Shown in pieces: positions 1 to 8,114 of a DNA stretch of 64,000 nucleotides. Under the pieces are notes generated by a model that was not told where the DNA came from, did not search any database, and was given only the letters and a program-made list of their open reading frames with translations. The first letter of the stretch is position 1, and every line of letters begins with the position of its first letter. This stretch comes from Roseovarius sp. THAF27. Its GTDB lineage: Bacteria; Pseudomonadota; Alphaproteobacteria; Rhodobacterales; Rhodobacteraceae. Both the position numbers and the translations under genes were made by a program. The stretch spans positions 868,001 through 932,000 of the forward strand of contig NZ_CP045393.1 of the NCBI RefSeq assembly GCF_009363655.1, read 5' to 3'.

Positions 1-227
1 TTGAAGCCAAGCAGTTCGCCGGTGACGGGGCGCCATGCGATGGCGTCCAGTGCTTCGCTGAGGTCCATGGTCTGCACATCGGTGGGCGATGTGATGTCGG
101 CCATGGACACAAGCGTCATGCCGTCATTGGCAAGCGCGAAACCCATGTCGGCGCTATCGCTCTGCGCGAAGGCGGCGCCCCCCAGCATCGACAGGGCGGA
201 AACGGCGGTGATGGTACGAGTATACAT
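1..227 (-). CDS. Exported DUF4394-like protein, N-terminal part only
   Basis: The gene runs off the left edge, so only the first 75 codons are present. The start ATG (225-227) follows an AGAGAGGA ribosome site. The product opens with a signal peptide (MYTRTITAVSALSMLGGAAFA) and continues with a segment in which a change of phase to 'ALDAIAWRPVTGELLGF' matches the opening of DUF4394 proteins (Leu-x-Ala-Ile-x-Trp/Phe-Arg-Pro-x-Thr-Gly), which are predicted periplasmic beta-propeller-like proteins of unknown role. It is transcribed away from the exported protein at 439. The family call rests on one short motif, so it is moderate. Confidence 0.6.
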   Translation of the reverse strand, partial: MYTRTITAVSALSMLGGAAFAQSDSADMGFALANDGMTLVSMADITSPTDVQTMDLSEALDAIAWRPVTGELLGF

Positions 228-438
228 TGTATTCCTCTCTCTTTTTCAGCTTACGCAACCAGCCTCCCTGGCCGGCGCTTGACCGAAGATACGGAGGGTG
301 ATCGAGAGAAGTTTCAGCGCGCTCGGATTTTTTTTCGTCGTTACACGCTAGCTGTTTCATGCAGAGGTGTTGGCGATCCTGTTGAAGCGCATGGTAAGGC
401 TGTGTAGCGTTGGGAAACTCACAATGGAGAGCCGCATC

Positions 439-1035
439 ATGTCATTCCGCGCCTTTATGACCGCCACGCTGGCCGTGTTCAGCCTGTCAGGCAGCGTCAT
501 CGCGGCCCCCGACACCGTGCCGCTGACCGGCGATATCACGCTGGGCGGCGGCGGGTTCAGCACCGGCGGCGGCGTCACCGTGGCGGTCGAGCCGCGCCGG
601 GCCACCGATGGGCAGTTGGCGCTCTGCGGTGTCTGGGCGCAAAGCGAGCGGCTGACAGCCTATGTGCGCCCGCATGTGCGCGACCTTCTGGCACCCGGAT
701 CGCTGGCCGTGGACGGGCAGGCGGTGCTGCATGACCTCCGGGTGTTCAACGAGGTTGCGCCTGCCGAAAGCTATGTCGGCGCCCCGGCCACTTGCATGGG
801 CACCGGTCTGCCGTATCGCGATGGTGTCCGCGTCAAAATCCGCATTCCGCGCCGCGCCGTGGTGCGTGAACGCGACAGCGACGGCATCGGGGCCGAGATC
901 TGGTTCATGCCGGCGACGGGCGAAAACCTGGCGCTGACCTCGGGGTCGATCCTGCCGGCGCGGTGGACGCGGTTCACATCGCCGGGCGACCAGTACGACA
1001 CCACGCGCCCCGAAGAGAACCCGCCGCAGGACTGA
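439..1035 (+). CDS. Exported hypothetical protein
   Basis: A 198-residue protein with a clear Sec signal peptide (residues 1-22, cleavage near Val-Ile-Ala-Ala). The chosen ATG at 439 has GGAGA nine bases upstream. In-frame starts at 367 and 424 exist, but they would put charged residues in front of the signal peptide. The mature part has a Gly-rich stretch (TLGGGGFSTGGGV), two well separated Cys (in 'LALCGVW' and 'PATCMG') that could form a disulfide, and otherwise beta-type sequence. I do not recognise a family. It is probably periplasmic. It is divergent from the DUF4394-like gene across a 211-bp gap that should hold both promoters. Confidence 0.75.
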   Translation: MSFRAFMTATLAVFSLSGSVIAAPDTVPLTGDITLGGGGFSTGGGVTVAVEPRRATDGQLALCGVWAQSERLTAYVRPHVRDLLAPGSLAVDGQAVLHDLRVFNEVAPAESYVGAPATCMGTGLPYRDGVRVKIRIPRRAVVRERDSDGIGAEIWFMPATGENLALTSGSILPARWTRFTSPGDQYDTTRPEENPPQD

Positions 1036-1179
1036 GCGTCGCGTCCGTGTCATCCCGATTGAAAAACCCCGGACGATGGGGCAATATCGTGACCATTGAA
1101 GGTTAACGAAACGGTGCGGCAAAGACGGGGCAAACCCGCGATCCCGCCGGCACCACGAGGACAGAGCAGGACAGTCCCG

Positions 1180-1530
1180 ATGAAAAAGGTATTGATGACC
1201 CTTATGGCTGTCGGCCTTGCCGGCTGCGGCCAGCCCGATCGCTTCGACGGGCGCAGCGGTTCGGTCAGCCGCGCCGCGCCCATGGCGTCGGGTCCGATCT
1301 CGAACGCCTGCATGGCGTCCGACCGCAAGGCGCGGTCGCGGGCGCTGTGCGGCTGTATCCAGGCGGCGGCGGACCAGACGCTGAACCCCTCCGACCAGCG
1401 CCGCGCGGCGGCGTTCTATCGCGACCCGCACAAGGCGCAGGAAATCCGCCAGTCGGACCGGGGCCGGGACGAGTCGTTCTGGAAGGCCTATCGCGCCTAT
1501 GGTGAGCGGGCCGAGCGGCTTTGCCGATGA
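1180..1530 (+). CDS. Small lipoprotein conserved in Rhodobacterales
   Basis: This 116-residue product starts with a short lipoprotein signal, 'MKKVLMTLMAVGLAGCGQ', with the lipobox Leu-Ala-Gly-Cys at residues 13-16, so it should be lipidated and anchored in a membrane. The body contains 'ISNACMASDRKARSRALCGCIQ', with three Cys, and 'DPHKAQEIRQSDR'. Similar short proteins in Rhodobacterales are sometimes labelled 'arginine transporter', and nothing visible supports transport. Its stop codon overlaps the start of the next gene (ATGA), so the two are likely co-translated. Confidence 0.75.
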   Translation: MKKVLMTLMAVGLAGCGQPDRFDGRSGSVSRAAPMASGPISNACMASDRKARSRALCGCIQAAADQTLNPSDQRRAAAFYRDPHKAQEIRQSDRGRDESFWKAYRAYGERAERLCR

Positions 1531-2243
1531 GCGGCCTGTTCGACTTTCTGACCGAGCTTCCGCCCTATGACGACAACGAAACCACGATCTATCGGCTGAA
1601 CCAGCGGCACAAGCTGATCATCGACCCGTTCGGCCCGCAGATCGAAGGGGCCCGCGTTCTGGACATCGCCGCCCATGACGGGCGGTGGTCCTACGCGCTG
1701 GCCGCCGCCGGCGCGGCCGAGGTCGTGGGGGTCGAGGCGCGGCCCGAGCTGGTGGCAAGGTTCGACGCCTTCCCCGAGACCGACTTCAAGCCGCGCGTGA
1801 GCCTGACCTGCGGCGACCTGTTCGACGATCTCGAGGCGCGGGGCGCGGCGGGCGAGCGGTTCGACGTGGTGGCGCTCTACGGCATCTTCTACCACGTGAT
1901 GGACCACTTCCGCCTGTTGTCGCTCATTCGTGCACTGGAACCGGGGCTGGTCATGATCGACAGCGAGTTCATCGTGCAGGACAACGCCATGATCCAGGTC
2001 CTGAAGGAAGACGTGTCGAACCCGCTCAATGCCGTGACCGAGGTGGAGGGGCGCAGCCACACGGTCGTCGGCGTGCCGTCCCGCAGGGCCACCGAGTTCA
2101 TGGCCGAGGCGCTGAACCTTGACTGTGTCTGGATCGACCACGACCTGATCCTGGGCGAGGACCGTCGGGGTATGCACGACTATTTCCGCGACGGGCGCAA
2201 GGTGCGGCATGTCTGCGCGCTGAGCCCGGCAGGCCGGGGCTGA
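1527..2243 (+). CDS. Class I SAM-dependent methyltransferase
   Basis: A 238-residue protein with the Rossmann motif I 'VLDIAAHDGRWSYALAAAGA' near residues 36-55, followed by the acidic end of strand 2 ('VVGVEAR') that binds the ribose of S-adenosylmethionine. A later 'DVVALYGIFYHVMDHF' resembles motif IV of tRNA-cmo5U-like and small-molecule methyltransferases. The ATG overlaps the stop of the upstream lipoprotein gene by ATGA coupling. The substrate cannot be read from the sequence. The nearest functional group by motif style is the DUF1698/CmoB-like set, but that is only a suggestion. Confidence 0.75.
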   Translation: MSGLFDFLTELPPYDDNETTIYRLNQRHKLIIDPFGPQIEGARVLDIAAHDGRWSYALAAAGAAEVVGVEARPELVARFDAFPETDFKPRVSLTCGDLFDDLEARGAAGERFDVVALYGIFYHVMDHFRLLSLIRALEPGLVMIDSEFIVQDNAMIQVLKEDVSNPLNAVTEVEGRSHTVVGVPSRRATEFMAEALNLDCVWIDHDLILGEDRRGMHDYFRDGRKVRHVCALSPAGRG

Positions 2244-2260
2244 CCGGCGCCACGGGGGCC

Positions 2261-2280
2261 GCGAAAATGCGCATTTTCGC
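2261..2280. terminator. Perfect 20-bp palindrome between convergent genes
   Basis: GCGAAAATGCGCATTTTCGC is a perfect inverted repeat and lies midway between the converging stop codons at 2243 and 2311. It can fold on either transcript with an A/T-rich stem, so it may end both. There is no long U-run, so termination is inferred from position. Confidence 0.4.
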
Positions 2281-2310
2281 CGCCATTATCCGCGCGGAAA
2301 ATGGGCCCGC

Positions 2311-3114
2311 TCACGCCTTCAGCCGATAGCCTTTGCGGAAAAGTGCCCAGGCCAGGAGCGACACCGCCAGCGTCGAGCCCAGCACGATCGCCGCGCCCAG
2401 CGGCACGCTGCTGTCCGAGACGCCGATCATGCCGTAGCGGCCCCCGTCCATCAGGTAGAACACCGGGTTCACGTGGCTGATCGTGTAAAGCGCGCCGGGC
2501 AGCGCCTCGACCGAGTAGAACGTGCCCGAAAGGAACGCGAGCGGCGTGACGATGAAGTTGGTGATCGCCGCCATCTGGTCGAACTTCTGCGCAAAGATCC
2601 CCGCGACCATGCCAAGCGCCCCCAGAAACGCGGCACCCAGCGTCACGAAGCCCAGCCAGATCAAAGGATGCGCCGGCACGATCCCCAGGAACAGCGCCAG
2701 CCCCACCGCGATGGCCAGCGCCACCAGAACGCCGCGCGCGACGGCCCCGGCCAGGTAGCCCAGCACCAGCTCGGCCGGTGACAGGGGCGGCATCAGCGTG
2801 TCGACGATGTTGCCCTGCACCTTGGAAATCACGATGGACGACGAGGTGTTGGCGAAACTGTTCTGGATCACCGTCATCATCAGGATGCCGGGCGCGATGA
2901 AGGTGGTGAAATCCACGCCCATCACGTCGCCCCGGCGCTCTCCGATGGCGATGGAAAAGATCACCAGGAACAGCCCCGCCGTCGCCAGCGGCGCCATCAG
3001 GGTCTGGGTCCAGACGGCAAGAAACCGCTGGGTTTCGCGCTTGGCGAGCGTCGCCAGCCCAAGCCAGTTGACCCGCCCGAAGCGGCGGCTGCCCATTTCG
3101 TGGAATTCCTGCAT
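2311..3114 (-). CDS. ABC-2 type transporter permease
   Basis: The 267-residue product has six predicted membrane helices, including 'LMAPLATAGLFLVIFSIAIG' and 'LGAAFLGALGMVAGIFAQ'. It has the ABC-2 signature region 'QNSFANTSSSIVISKVQGNIVDTLMPPLSP' and 'LSGTFYSVEALP...NPVFYLMDGGRYG', typical of the NodJ/DrrB/YadH-type permeases that export polysaccharides, drugs or lipids. A permease of this class needs a separate ATPase, and neither neighbour encodes one (methyltransferase on one side, gcrA divergent on the other). The partner must be encoded elsewhere, or the gene has lost it. Confidence 0.85.
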   Translation of the reverse strand: MQEFHEMGSRRFGRVNWLGLATLAKRETQRFLAVWTQTLMAPLATAGLFLVIFSIAIGERRGDVMGVDFTTFIAPGILMMTVIQNSFANTSSSIVISKVQGNIVDTLMPPLSPAELVLGYLAGAVARGVLVALAIAVGLALFLGIVPAHPLIWLGFVTLGAAFLGALGMVAGIFAQKFDQMAAITNFIVTPLAFLSGTFYSVEALPGALYTISHVNPVFYLMDGGRYGMIGVSDSSVPLGAAIVLGSTLAVSLLAWALFRKGYRLKA

Positions 3115-3240
3115 CTCGGCCTCGATTGTCGTCTTGCGGTGCCTTGTAACTCAACGCCCAGTGATTAGAATAGGGCAACTTGCAAAAAGACCACGCCCCG
3201 GGGAAACCCGGCGGCGTGATGAACCAATGAAAGGTGGCTC

Positions 3241-3828
3241 ATGTCCTGGAGTGACGAGCGCGTCGAACTGCTGAAGAAAATGTGGAGCGAGGGCCAGTCG
3301 GCCAGCCAGATCGCCAAGGAACTGGGCGGCGTGACCCGCAACGCGGTGATCGGCAAGGTGCACCGCCTTGGCCTGTCGAACCGCAGCGGCTCGGGCAATG
3401 GCGCCGCCGCGTCCGAGACACCGGCCAAGGCCAAGCCCGCCGCCAAGGCGAAACCGGCTGCCAAGGCCAAGCCTTCCGCGCCCAAGCCCGAGGCGAAAAA
3501 GCCCGAACCCAAGGAAGAGCCCGCGCCCACCGCCGCGGCAAGCCGCGTCAAGGCGATCATCCCGGCGGGCCAGCCCCTGCCGCCGCAACCTTCGGCGAAC
3601 GAGATCGACCCCGCCGCGCTGGCCAAGGTCAGCGAGATCGAGAAGAAGGCGAAGAAGCTGTCGCTGATGGAATTGACCGAGCGGACCTGCAAGTGGCCCG
3701 TGGGCGATCCGGCGACGGATGATTTCTGGTTCTGCGGTCTGCCGGTGAAAGCCGGCAAGCCCTATTGCGAGGCCCATGTCGGCGTCGCGTTCCAGCCCAT
3801 GAGCTCGCGTCGCGACCGCAAGCGGTAG
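3241..3828 (+). CDS. gcrA: Cell cycle regulator GcrA
   Basis: The N-terminus 'MSWSDERVELLKKMWSEGQSASQIAKELGG-VTRNAVIGKVHRLGLSNR' is the diagnostic GcrA DNA-binding domain (residues 1-47). GcrA binds RNA polymerase sigma70 and activates promoters carrying CcrM-methylated GANTC sites in alphaproteobacteria (known for Caulobacter). After it comes a low-complexity Ala/Lys/Pro linker (about 55-105, with repeated 'KAKPAAKAKP'). The conserved C-terminal region (about 140-195) has 'LMELTERTCKWPVGDPATDDFWFCGLP', where Cys and His residues are clustered. The length of 195 is usual. It is divergent from the ABC permease and convergent with the next gene (2 bp between the stops). Confidence 0.96.
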   Translation: MSWSDERVELLKKMWSEGQSASQIAKELGGVTRNAVIGKVHRLGLSNRSGSGNGAAASETPAKAKPAAKAKPAAKAKPSAPKPEAKKPEPKEEPAPTAAASRVKAIIPAGQPLPPQPSANEIDPAALAKVSEIEKKAKKLSLMELTERTCKWPVGDPATDDFWFCGLPVKAGKPYCEAHVGVAFQPMSSRRDRKR

Positions 3829-3830
3829 GA

Positions 3831-4661
3831 TCAGTCGGTCTCTGACAGCCACCGGGGCCGCAGCACCATGACGGTGGGCTGCCCCGGCAGCGTATCGAGC
3901 GAAACCGTCAGCGCACTGTCCTCGGTGCGCACCACTGCAAACTCCTCCTCCATCGCCGCCAGGAAGGCCTGAAGCGTGCCGTCGCCGAACCAGTGCATCG
4001 GTATGACGATGGACGACCGCAGGCGCTCGACCGTCTCGATCATCCGGGGCAGCGGCAGAGTATAACCTCCGTCGACAGGCGCCAGCAGCACATCAACCCG
4101 CCCCAGGGCCGCGAACTGCTCGTCGGTGGGCATGTGGTGCAGGTGGCCCAGGTGTCCGATGCACAGGCCGGCCGTTTCGAACACGAAGATCGAGTTGCCC
4201 TCGGGCTCGGCTGGCGCGCCATAGCGCGGGCGGATATCGGTCGAGACGTTGCGGATCACCATGTCACCCAGATCGAGATAATGGTCGATCCCCGCGCCAT
4301 GCTCTTCGCCCCAGCCCGGCAGAACGTTGGGAATGCCCGGGTCGGGGAAGGGCGTCCAGTGGGTCTCATGGGCGTGGTTCATCGTCACCACGTCGGGCAG
4401 GAAATCCACGTTGCCGATGAAGCCGGTGAAATCGGTGACCGCGCTGGTGCCGGAATGGGCCTGTATCAGGAAAGAGGCGTGGGCGATGTAGTGGATGCGC
4501 ACGCGATCCTGCGGGACCGGGTCGCGAAAGCTGGCCTTCTGAACGTACTCGATCCCGGGGGCTGATTGCGCAATGGACAGGCAGTGACTGGGCTTGCGCT
4601 CGGCCTCCTGAGCAAAGGCAGGGGTGGCGAGAGCGGCGAAGAGCAGGGCAACTCGAAGCAT
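3831..4661 (-). CDS. Exported metallo-beta-lactamase-fold hydrolase
   Basis: I chose the ATG at 4661 because GGAGG lies seven bases upstream and it places a signal peptide (MLRVALLFAALATPAFA) at the N-terminus. The resulting protein has 276 residues. An upstream in-frame start at 4694 would add 11 residues before it. Core motifs are 'IHYIAHASFLIQ' and 'MNHAHETHW', an HxHxxH zinc site in which the usual Asp of HxHxDH is replaced by Thr, then 'IGHLGHLHHMP' and 'IVIPMHWFGDG'. This pattern fits the UlaG-like branch of the beta-lactamase fold. It is probably periplasmic, and the substrate is unknown. Confidence 0.82.
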   Translation of the reverse strand: MLRVALLFAALATPAFAQEAERKPSHCLSIAQSAPGIEYVQKASFRDPVPQDRVRIHYIAHASFLIQAHSGTSAVTDFTGFIGNVDFLPDVVTMNHAHETHWTPFPDPGIPNVLPGWGEEHGAGIDHYLDLGDMVIRNVSTDIRPRYGAPAEPEGNSIFVFETAGLCIGHLGHLHHMPTDEQFAALGRVDVLLAPVDGGYTLPLPRMIETVERLRSSIVIPMHWFGDGTLQAFLAAMEEEFAVVRTEDSALTVSLDTLPGQPTVMVLRPRWLSETD

Positions 4662-4808
4662 CGGCGGTACCTCCTGGCGAGAAGTGTAGCGCATGGGGCG
4701 GGAAAGTCAGCTTTGCGTCGGTGGCGAAGCTGCACGGTGTGGTGCAATGCCTGTTTGAGCAGCATATCGGTGCCGCGTTGTCCGTCGCGCCGCGCCCACG
4801 AGCGGGAG

Positions 4809-4829
4809 ATCCCGGATCAAGTCCGGGAT
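4809..4829. repeat. Dispersed palindromic element
   Basis: ATCCCGGA-TCAAG-TCCGGGAT is an 8-bp stem with a 5-base loop, followed by GACG. Sequences of the form 'cccggatcaagtccgggatgacg' recur between genes in many alphaproteobacterial genomes. It sits between the metallo-hydrolase start and the acylphosphatase stop, where a transcript-end hairpin would be useful. Confidence 0.6.
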
Positions 4830-4851
4830 GACGTCGCGAAAAGACGCGCCG

Positions 4852-5133
4852 TCAGCGCAGTATCTCGAACCCGTCCTGATCGGGTGCTTCGGCGGGCTCC
4901 GGCTCCACCCGCGCGACCTTTGCCGCCGGCGGGCCCTTTTCCATCGCACGCAGCATGTCCGCCACGGCCTCTTCCGGCCCCGACAGAACGGCGCGGACCG
5001 ACCCGTCCGCCTCGTTGCGAACCCAGCCGCGCAGACCGCGCGACCGCGCCTCCTCCTGCGTCCAGGCGCGGTAATTCACGCCCTGCACCTTGCCGGTCAC
5101 CAGAACGCCGGTCAGTGTCGTTTCGTTATGCAT
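4852..5133 (-). CDS. acyP: Acylphosphatase
   Basis: A 93-residue single-domain enzyme that hydrolyses acyl phosphates such as carbamoyl or acetyl phosphate. The phosphate-binding loop 'GKVQGVNYRAW' (residues 14-24) contains the essential Arg (R22). The second signature 'GWVRNEADGSVRAVLSG' (about 36-52) contains the catalytic Asn (N40). Length and order of motifs match the family. The C-terminal tail 'EPEPAEAPDQDGFEILR' is normal. It is transcribed away from lepA. Confidence 0.93.
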   Translation of the reverse strand: MHNETTLTGVLVTGKVQGVNYRAWTQEEARSRGLRGWVRNEADGSVRAVLSGPEEAVADMLRAMEKGPPAAKVARVEPEPAEAPDQDGFEILR

Positions 5134-5235
5134 GGTCGCCTCCTGTTCTGGGGAAGGATATAGGGCGTTTCGCGTCGTTGTCCCGCGTGCTCAAGCCACC
5201 TTGACCACCCCCCAATTCCCCTACATACCAACCGC

Positions 5236-7035
5236 ATGACACCGCTTTCGCATATCCGCAATTTCTCCATCGTGGCGCATATCGACCACGGCAAATCGAC
5301 GCTGGCCGACAGGCTGATCCAGGCCACCGATACGGTGCCGGACCGCGACATGAAGGAACAGCTTCTGGACGCGATGGATATCGAGCGCGAGCGCGGCATC
5401 ACCATCAAGGCAAACACCGTGCGCATCGAGTATACCGCGCTCGATGGCGAGGATTACGTGCTGAACCTGATCGACACGCCCGGCCATGTCGATTTCGCCT
5501 ACGAGGTCTCGCGCTCCATGCGCGCCGTCGAGGGCTCGCTGCTGGTTGTGGATTCCACCCAAGGGGTCGAGGCGCAGACCCTGGCCAACGTCTACCAGGC
5601 GATCGACGCCGACCACGAGATCGTCCCGGTCTTCAACAAGATCGACCTGCCCGCCTCGGATATCAGCCGCGTGGCCGAACAGGTCGAGGACGTGATCGGC
5701 ATCGACGCGTCGGGCGCCATCCCTGTGTCGGCCAAGACGGGCGAGGGCATCCGCGAGGTGTTGGAGGCCATTGTCAAACTTCTGCCGCCGCCCAAGGGCA
5801 CGCGCGACGCGCCGCTGAAGGCGATGCTGGTCGACAGCAAGTACGACCAGTACCTGGGCGTCATCTGTATAATACGGATCATCGACGGAGTTCTGAAAAA
5901 GGGCGACCGTATCCGCATGATGAAAACCGGCGGCACCTATGACGTGGACGATATCGGCGTCTACCGGCCGTCGATGAAACCGGTCAAGGAGCTGGGCCCG
6001 GGCGAGATCGGCTATCTCAACGCCTCGATCAAGCAGGTCCGCGACACCCGCGTGGGCGACACCATAACGCTGGAAAAGAACCAGACGCCCGAGCCGCTGC
6101 CCGGCTTCAACCCGTCGCAGCCGGTGGTCTTCTGCGGGCTCTTCCCGGTGGACTCGGCCGAGTTCGAGGATCTGCGCGACGCCATCGAGAAACTCGCGCT
6201 CAACGACGCGTCGTTCAGCTACGAGATGGAAAGCTCCACCGCGCTGGGCTTCGGCTTCCGCTGCGGCTTCCTGGGCTTGTTGCACCTCGAAGTCGTCCGC
6301 GACCGGATCGAGCGGGAATACGATATCGAGCTGATCACCACCGCGCCCTCGGTGATCTACCACGTCTACATGAAGGACGGCACGCAGATCGACCTGCACA
6401 ACCCCGCCGACATGCCCGACCCGTCGACCGTGGCCCACGTGGAAGAGCCGCGCATCAAGGCGACGATCCTGGTGCCGGACGAATTCCTGGGCGACGTGCT
6501 GAAACTCTGCCAGGACCGGCGGGGCATCCAGATGGACCTGACCTATGCCGGCAGCCGCGCGATGGCGGTCTATGACCTGCCGCTGAACGAGGTGGTGTTC
6601 GACTTCTACGACCGGCTGAAATCGGTGACGCGGGGCTATGCGTCGTTCGACTACCAGCTGGAAGGCTACCGCGAGGACAACCTGGTGAAGATGTCCGTGC
6701 TGGTGAATGACGAGCCGGTGGACGCGCTCAGCATGATGGTCCACCGCGACCGGGCCGAGATGCGCGGCCGGGCGATGTGCGAAAAGCTCAAGGACCTGAT
6801 CCCGCGCCACATGTTCAAGATCCCGATCCAGGCCGCCATCGGCGGCAAGGTGATCGCCCGCGAGACGCTGTCGGCGCTGCGCAAGGACGTGACCGCCAAG
6901 TGCTATGGCGGCGACGCCAGCCGGAAGCGCAAGCTTTTGGACAAGCAGAAGGCGGGGAAAAAGAAGATGCGCCAGTTCGGGAAGGTGGATATCCCGCAGG
7001 AGGCGTTCATTAGCGCATTGAAAATGGACAACTGA
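5236..7035 (+). CDS. lepA: Elongation factor 4 (LepA), back-translocating GTPase
   Basis: The 599-residue product is full-length LepA. The GTPase domain has G1 'AHIDHGKST' (about 14-22), the effector '[10 protein letters not shown]', G3 'DTPGHVDF' and G4 'NKIDLPA'. Domain II, an EF-G-like domain and the LepA-specific C-terminal domain follow, ending '[29 protein letters not shown]'. Elongation factor 4 acts on stalled ribosomes, and bacterial lepA is often dispensable. No good Shine-Dalgarno is visible just before the ATG ('ccaaccgcatg'). The stop codon lies inside the terminator loop described below. It is divergent from the acylphosphatase gene. Confidence 0.98.
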   Translation: MTPLSHIRNFSIVAHIDHGKSTLADRLIQATDTVPDRDMKEQLLDAMDIERERGITIKANTVRIEYTALDGEDYVLNLIDTPGHVDFAYEVSRSMRAVEGSLLVVDSTQGVEAQTLANVYQAIDADHEIVPVFNKIDLPASDISRVAEQVEDVIGIDASGAIPVSAKTGEGIREVLEAIVKLLPPPKGTRDAPLKAMLVDSKYDQYLGVICIIRIIDGVLKKGDRIRMMKTGGTYDVDDIGVYRPSMKPVKELGPGEIGYLNASIKQVRDTRVGDTITLEKNQTPEPLPGFNPSQPVVFCGLFPVDSAEFEDLRDAIEKLALNDASFSYEMESSTALGFGFRCGFLGLLHLEVVRDRIEREYDIELITTAPSVIYHVYMKDGTQIDLHNPADMPDPSTVAHVEEPRIKATILVPDEFLGDVLKLCQDRRGIQMDLTYAGSRAMAVYDLPLNEVVFDFYDRLKSVTRGYASFDYQLEGYREDNLVKMSVLVNDEPVDALSMMVHRDRAEMRGRAMCEKLKDLIPRHMFKIPIQAAIGGKVIARETLSALRKDVTAKCYGGDASRKRKLLDKQKAGKKKMRQFGKVDIPQEAFISALKMDN

Positions 7036-7052
7036 TGTTGTCCATTTTTTTT
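7021..7052 (+). terminator. Rho-independent terminator of lepA overlapping its stop codon
   Basis: AAAATGGACAAC-TGAT-GTTGTCCATTTT followed by further T residues forms a 12-bp stem with a 4-base loop. The loop holds the lepA stop codon TGA (7033-7035), and the U-run continues to 7052. Confidence 0.9.
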
Positions 7053-7075
7053 GCGAGGGGGCGAAAGCGATTGGC

Positions 7076-7139
7076 GTAGGGTGGGTGAAAACCCACGCGG
7101 CGCGACGTTCCTTGGCGCGTGGGTTTTCACCCACCCTAC
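7076..7139. repeat. Inverted pair of REP elements (RAYT-type), downstream copy
   Basis: Two identical 23-bp units face each other at 7076-7098 and, inverted, 7117-7139. Each begins with the tetranucleotide GTAG and continues into the palindrome GTGGGT-GAAA-ACCCAC. GTAG plus a hairpin is the layout of REP sequences recognised by REP-associated tyrosine transposases. The right unit overlaps the last codons of the RAYT gene. Confidence 0.88.
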
Positions 7140-7612
7140 GCGGCGGCGCGGATATCTCGATGTATCGTCGAATAGGGCCAGTCTTCGGGGCGCTCGACCA
7201 AACCGTGTTTCACTGGGTTGAAGTGGCAATAGTTCACATGCGCGACAAAGTCCGCGTCATCGCGGATCGCGTGTTCCCAGAAACGCCGCTGCCAGATCCC
7301 CTTTTCTCCTTTGCGTCGCCTGCTGTCGTTGATGCATCCGGTCGTTTCCGAATGACGCGAGAACAACGCTTTGATCTTTTTCCACCGTGTCGAGAAATCG
7401 GCGTCTTCGGGCGGCAGCGTCCAGACCGCGTGGATGTGATCCGGTAGAACGACCATGGCGTCGCAATGCAAAGGGTGCTGGGCCACGACCGAAGCATAGA
7501 CCGACCGCAGAAGGTCGATTTCATCGGTCAGCGTCGCCGCCGACCTGTCGGCAAGCGTGACCGTGAAGAAATACTTTCCGCCGGGAACGTACAGGCGTCG
7601 GTATCTGGGCAT
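7136..7612 (-). CDS. REP-associated tyrosine transposase (RAYT)
   Basis: A 158-residue Y1 (HUH) transposase domain of the REP-associated class. The start 'MPRYRRLYVPGGKYFFTVTLADR' is the conserved N-terminus, and the ATG at 7612 is chosen for that reason. The HUH metal site is seen in 'VVLPDHIHAVWTLP' (His-Ile-His, about residues 56-58). The catalytic Tyr is in 'HVNYCHFNPVKHGLV' near the C-terminus, with the usual 'RRFWEHAIRDDADF' before it. RAYTs nick and join single-stranded DNA at REP hairpins. Both sides of this gene carry inverted REP pairs, so gene and targets form one unit. It ends at 'EDWPYSTIHRDIRAAA' and looks intact. Confidence 0.94.
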   Translation of the reverse strand: MPRYRRLYVPGGKYFFTVTLADRSAATLTDEIDLLRSVYASVVAQHPLHCDAMVVLPDHIHAVWTLPPEDADFSTRWKKIKALFSRHSETTGCINDSRRRKGEKGIWQRRFWEHAIRDDADFVAHVNYCHFNPVKHGLVERPEDWPYSTIHRDIRAAA

Positions 7613-7647
7613 GTGCCCACAGTCCCAAGCCAAGGTTAAGAAACCGT

Positions 7648-7711
7648 GTAGGGTGGGTGAAAACCCACGCATGGTCAAGCGTCGCGGCGCGTGGGTTTTC
7701 ACCCACCCTAC
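7648..7711. repeat. Inverted pair of REP elements (RAYT-type), upstream copy
   Basis: Units at 7648-7670 and, inverted, 7689-7711 are the same 23-bp GTAG plus GTGGGTGAAAACCCAC sequence as in the pair at 7076-7139. The spacer is 18 bases, as in the other pair, with a different sequence. The pair lies 36 bp upstream of the RAYT start. Confidence 0.88.
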
Positions 7712-7726
7712 GGCTTGGACAATGAA

Positions 7727-7818
7727 GGCCGGGCGTCGCCGCCCGGCCATTTCCCTTGGCTCCGCCCGTTCGCGCCTCAAACCGTCCCCCGGGCGGTTTG
7801 CCGGGCGTTACCGCCCGG
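7727..7818. repeat. Cluster of three GC-rich hairpins
   Basis: GGCCGGGCG-TCGC-CGCCCGGCC (7727-7748), an AAACCG...CGGTTT stem around 7779-7799, and CCGGGCG-TTAC-CGCCCGG (7801-7818) follow one another. They lie just downstream of the leftward gene at 7827 and could stop its transcripts. Confidence 0.5.
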
Positions 7819-7826
7819 ACCGGCGC

Positions 7827-8114
7827 TCACCCCCTAGGCGCGTTGGCCATCGCCGACCGCACTTCCTTTGCCAGGGCGATCGGGTTGTCCACCAGCCTCG
7901 GGTCGCGGCAGATATAGTTCGCGATGCTGGTCGCTTCCTGCGGGCTGTAGCCGGCCTCGACCAGCGAGTCGACGAAGTTCGGGTTCGCCTTGTCCCAGAT
8001 CACTTCGGTCCACGGGCCGCGATAGCAGCTGACGAGAATGTAGGTATCGGCCTTGGCAGTATCGGCCATCACGAGAAATGCCGCGGCAGCGGCGCACAAA
8101 GTTGTTTTGAACAT
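7827..8114 (-). CDS. Small exported protein, function unknown
   Basis: This 95-residue product has a signal peptide (MFKTTLCAAAAAFLVMADTAKA). The ATG at 8114 is chosen because GGTGGGGA precedes it and it starts the hydrophobic segment. The mature part 'DTYILVSCYRGPWTEVIWDKANPNFVDSLVEAGYSPQEATSIANYICRDPRLV' has two Cys that could pair. Proteins of this look occur in other Rhodobacterales, but I know no function. A GC-rich hairpin cluster lies directly downstream. Confidence 0.78.
   Translation of the reverse strand: MFKTTLCAAAAAFLVMADTAKADTYILVSCYRGPWTEVIWDKANPNFVDSLVEAGYSPQEATSIANYICRDPRLVDNPIALAKEVRSAMANAPRG

Noticed and set aside
5221..7134. Long minus-strand open frame
   Set aside because: It is antisense to lepA, rich in His/Arg/Asp from reverse codon use, and has no similarity.
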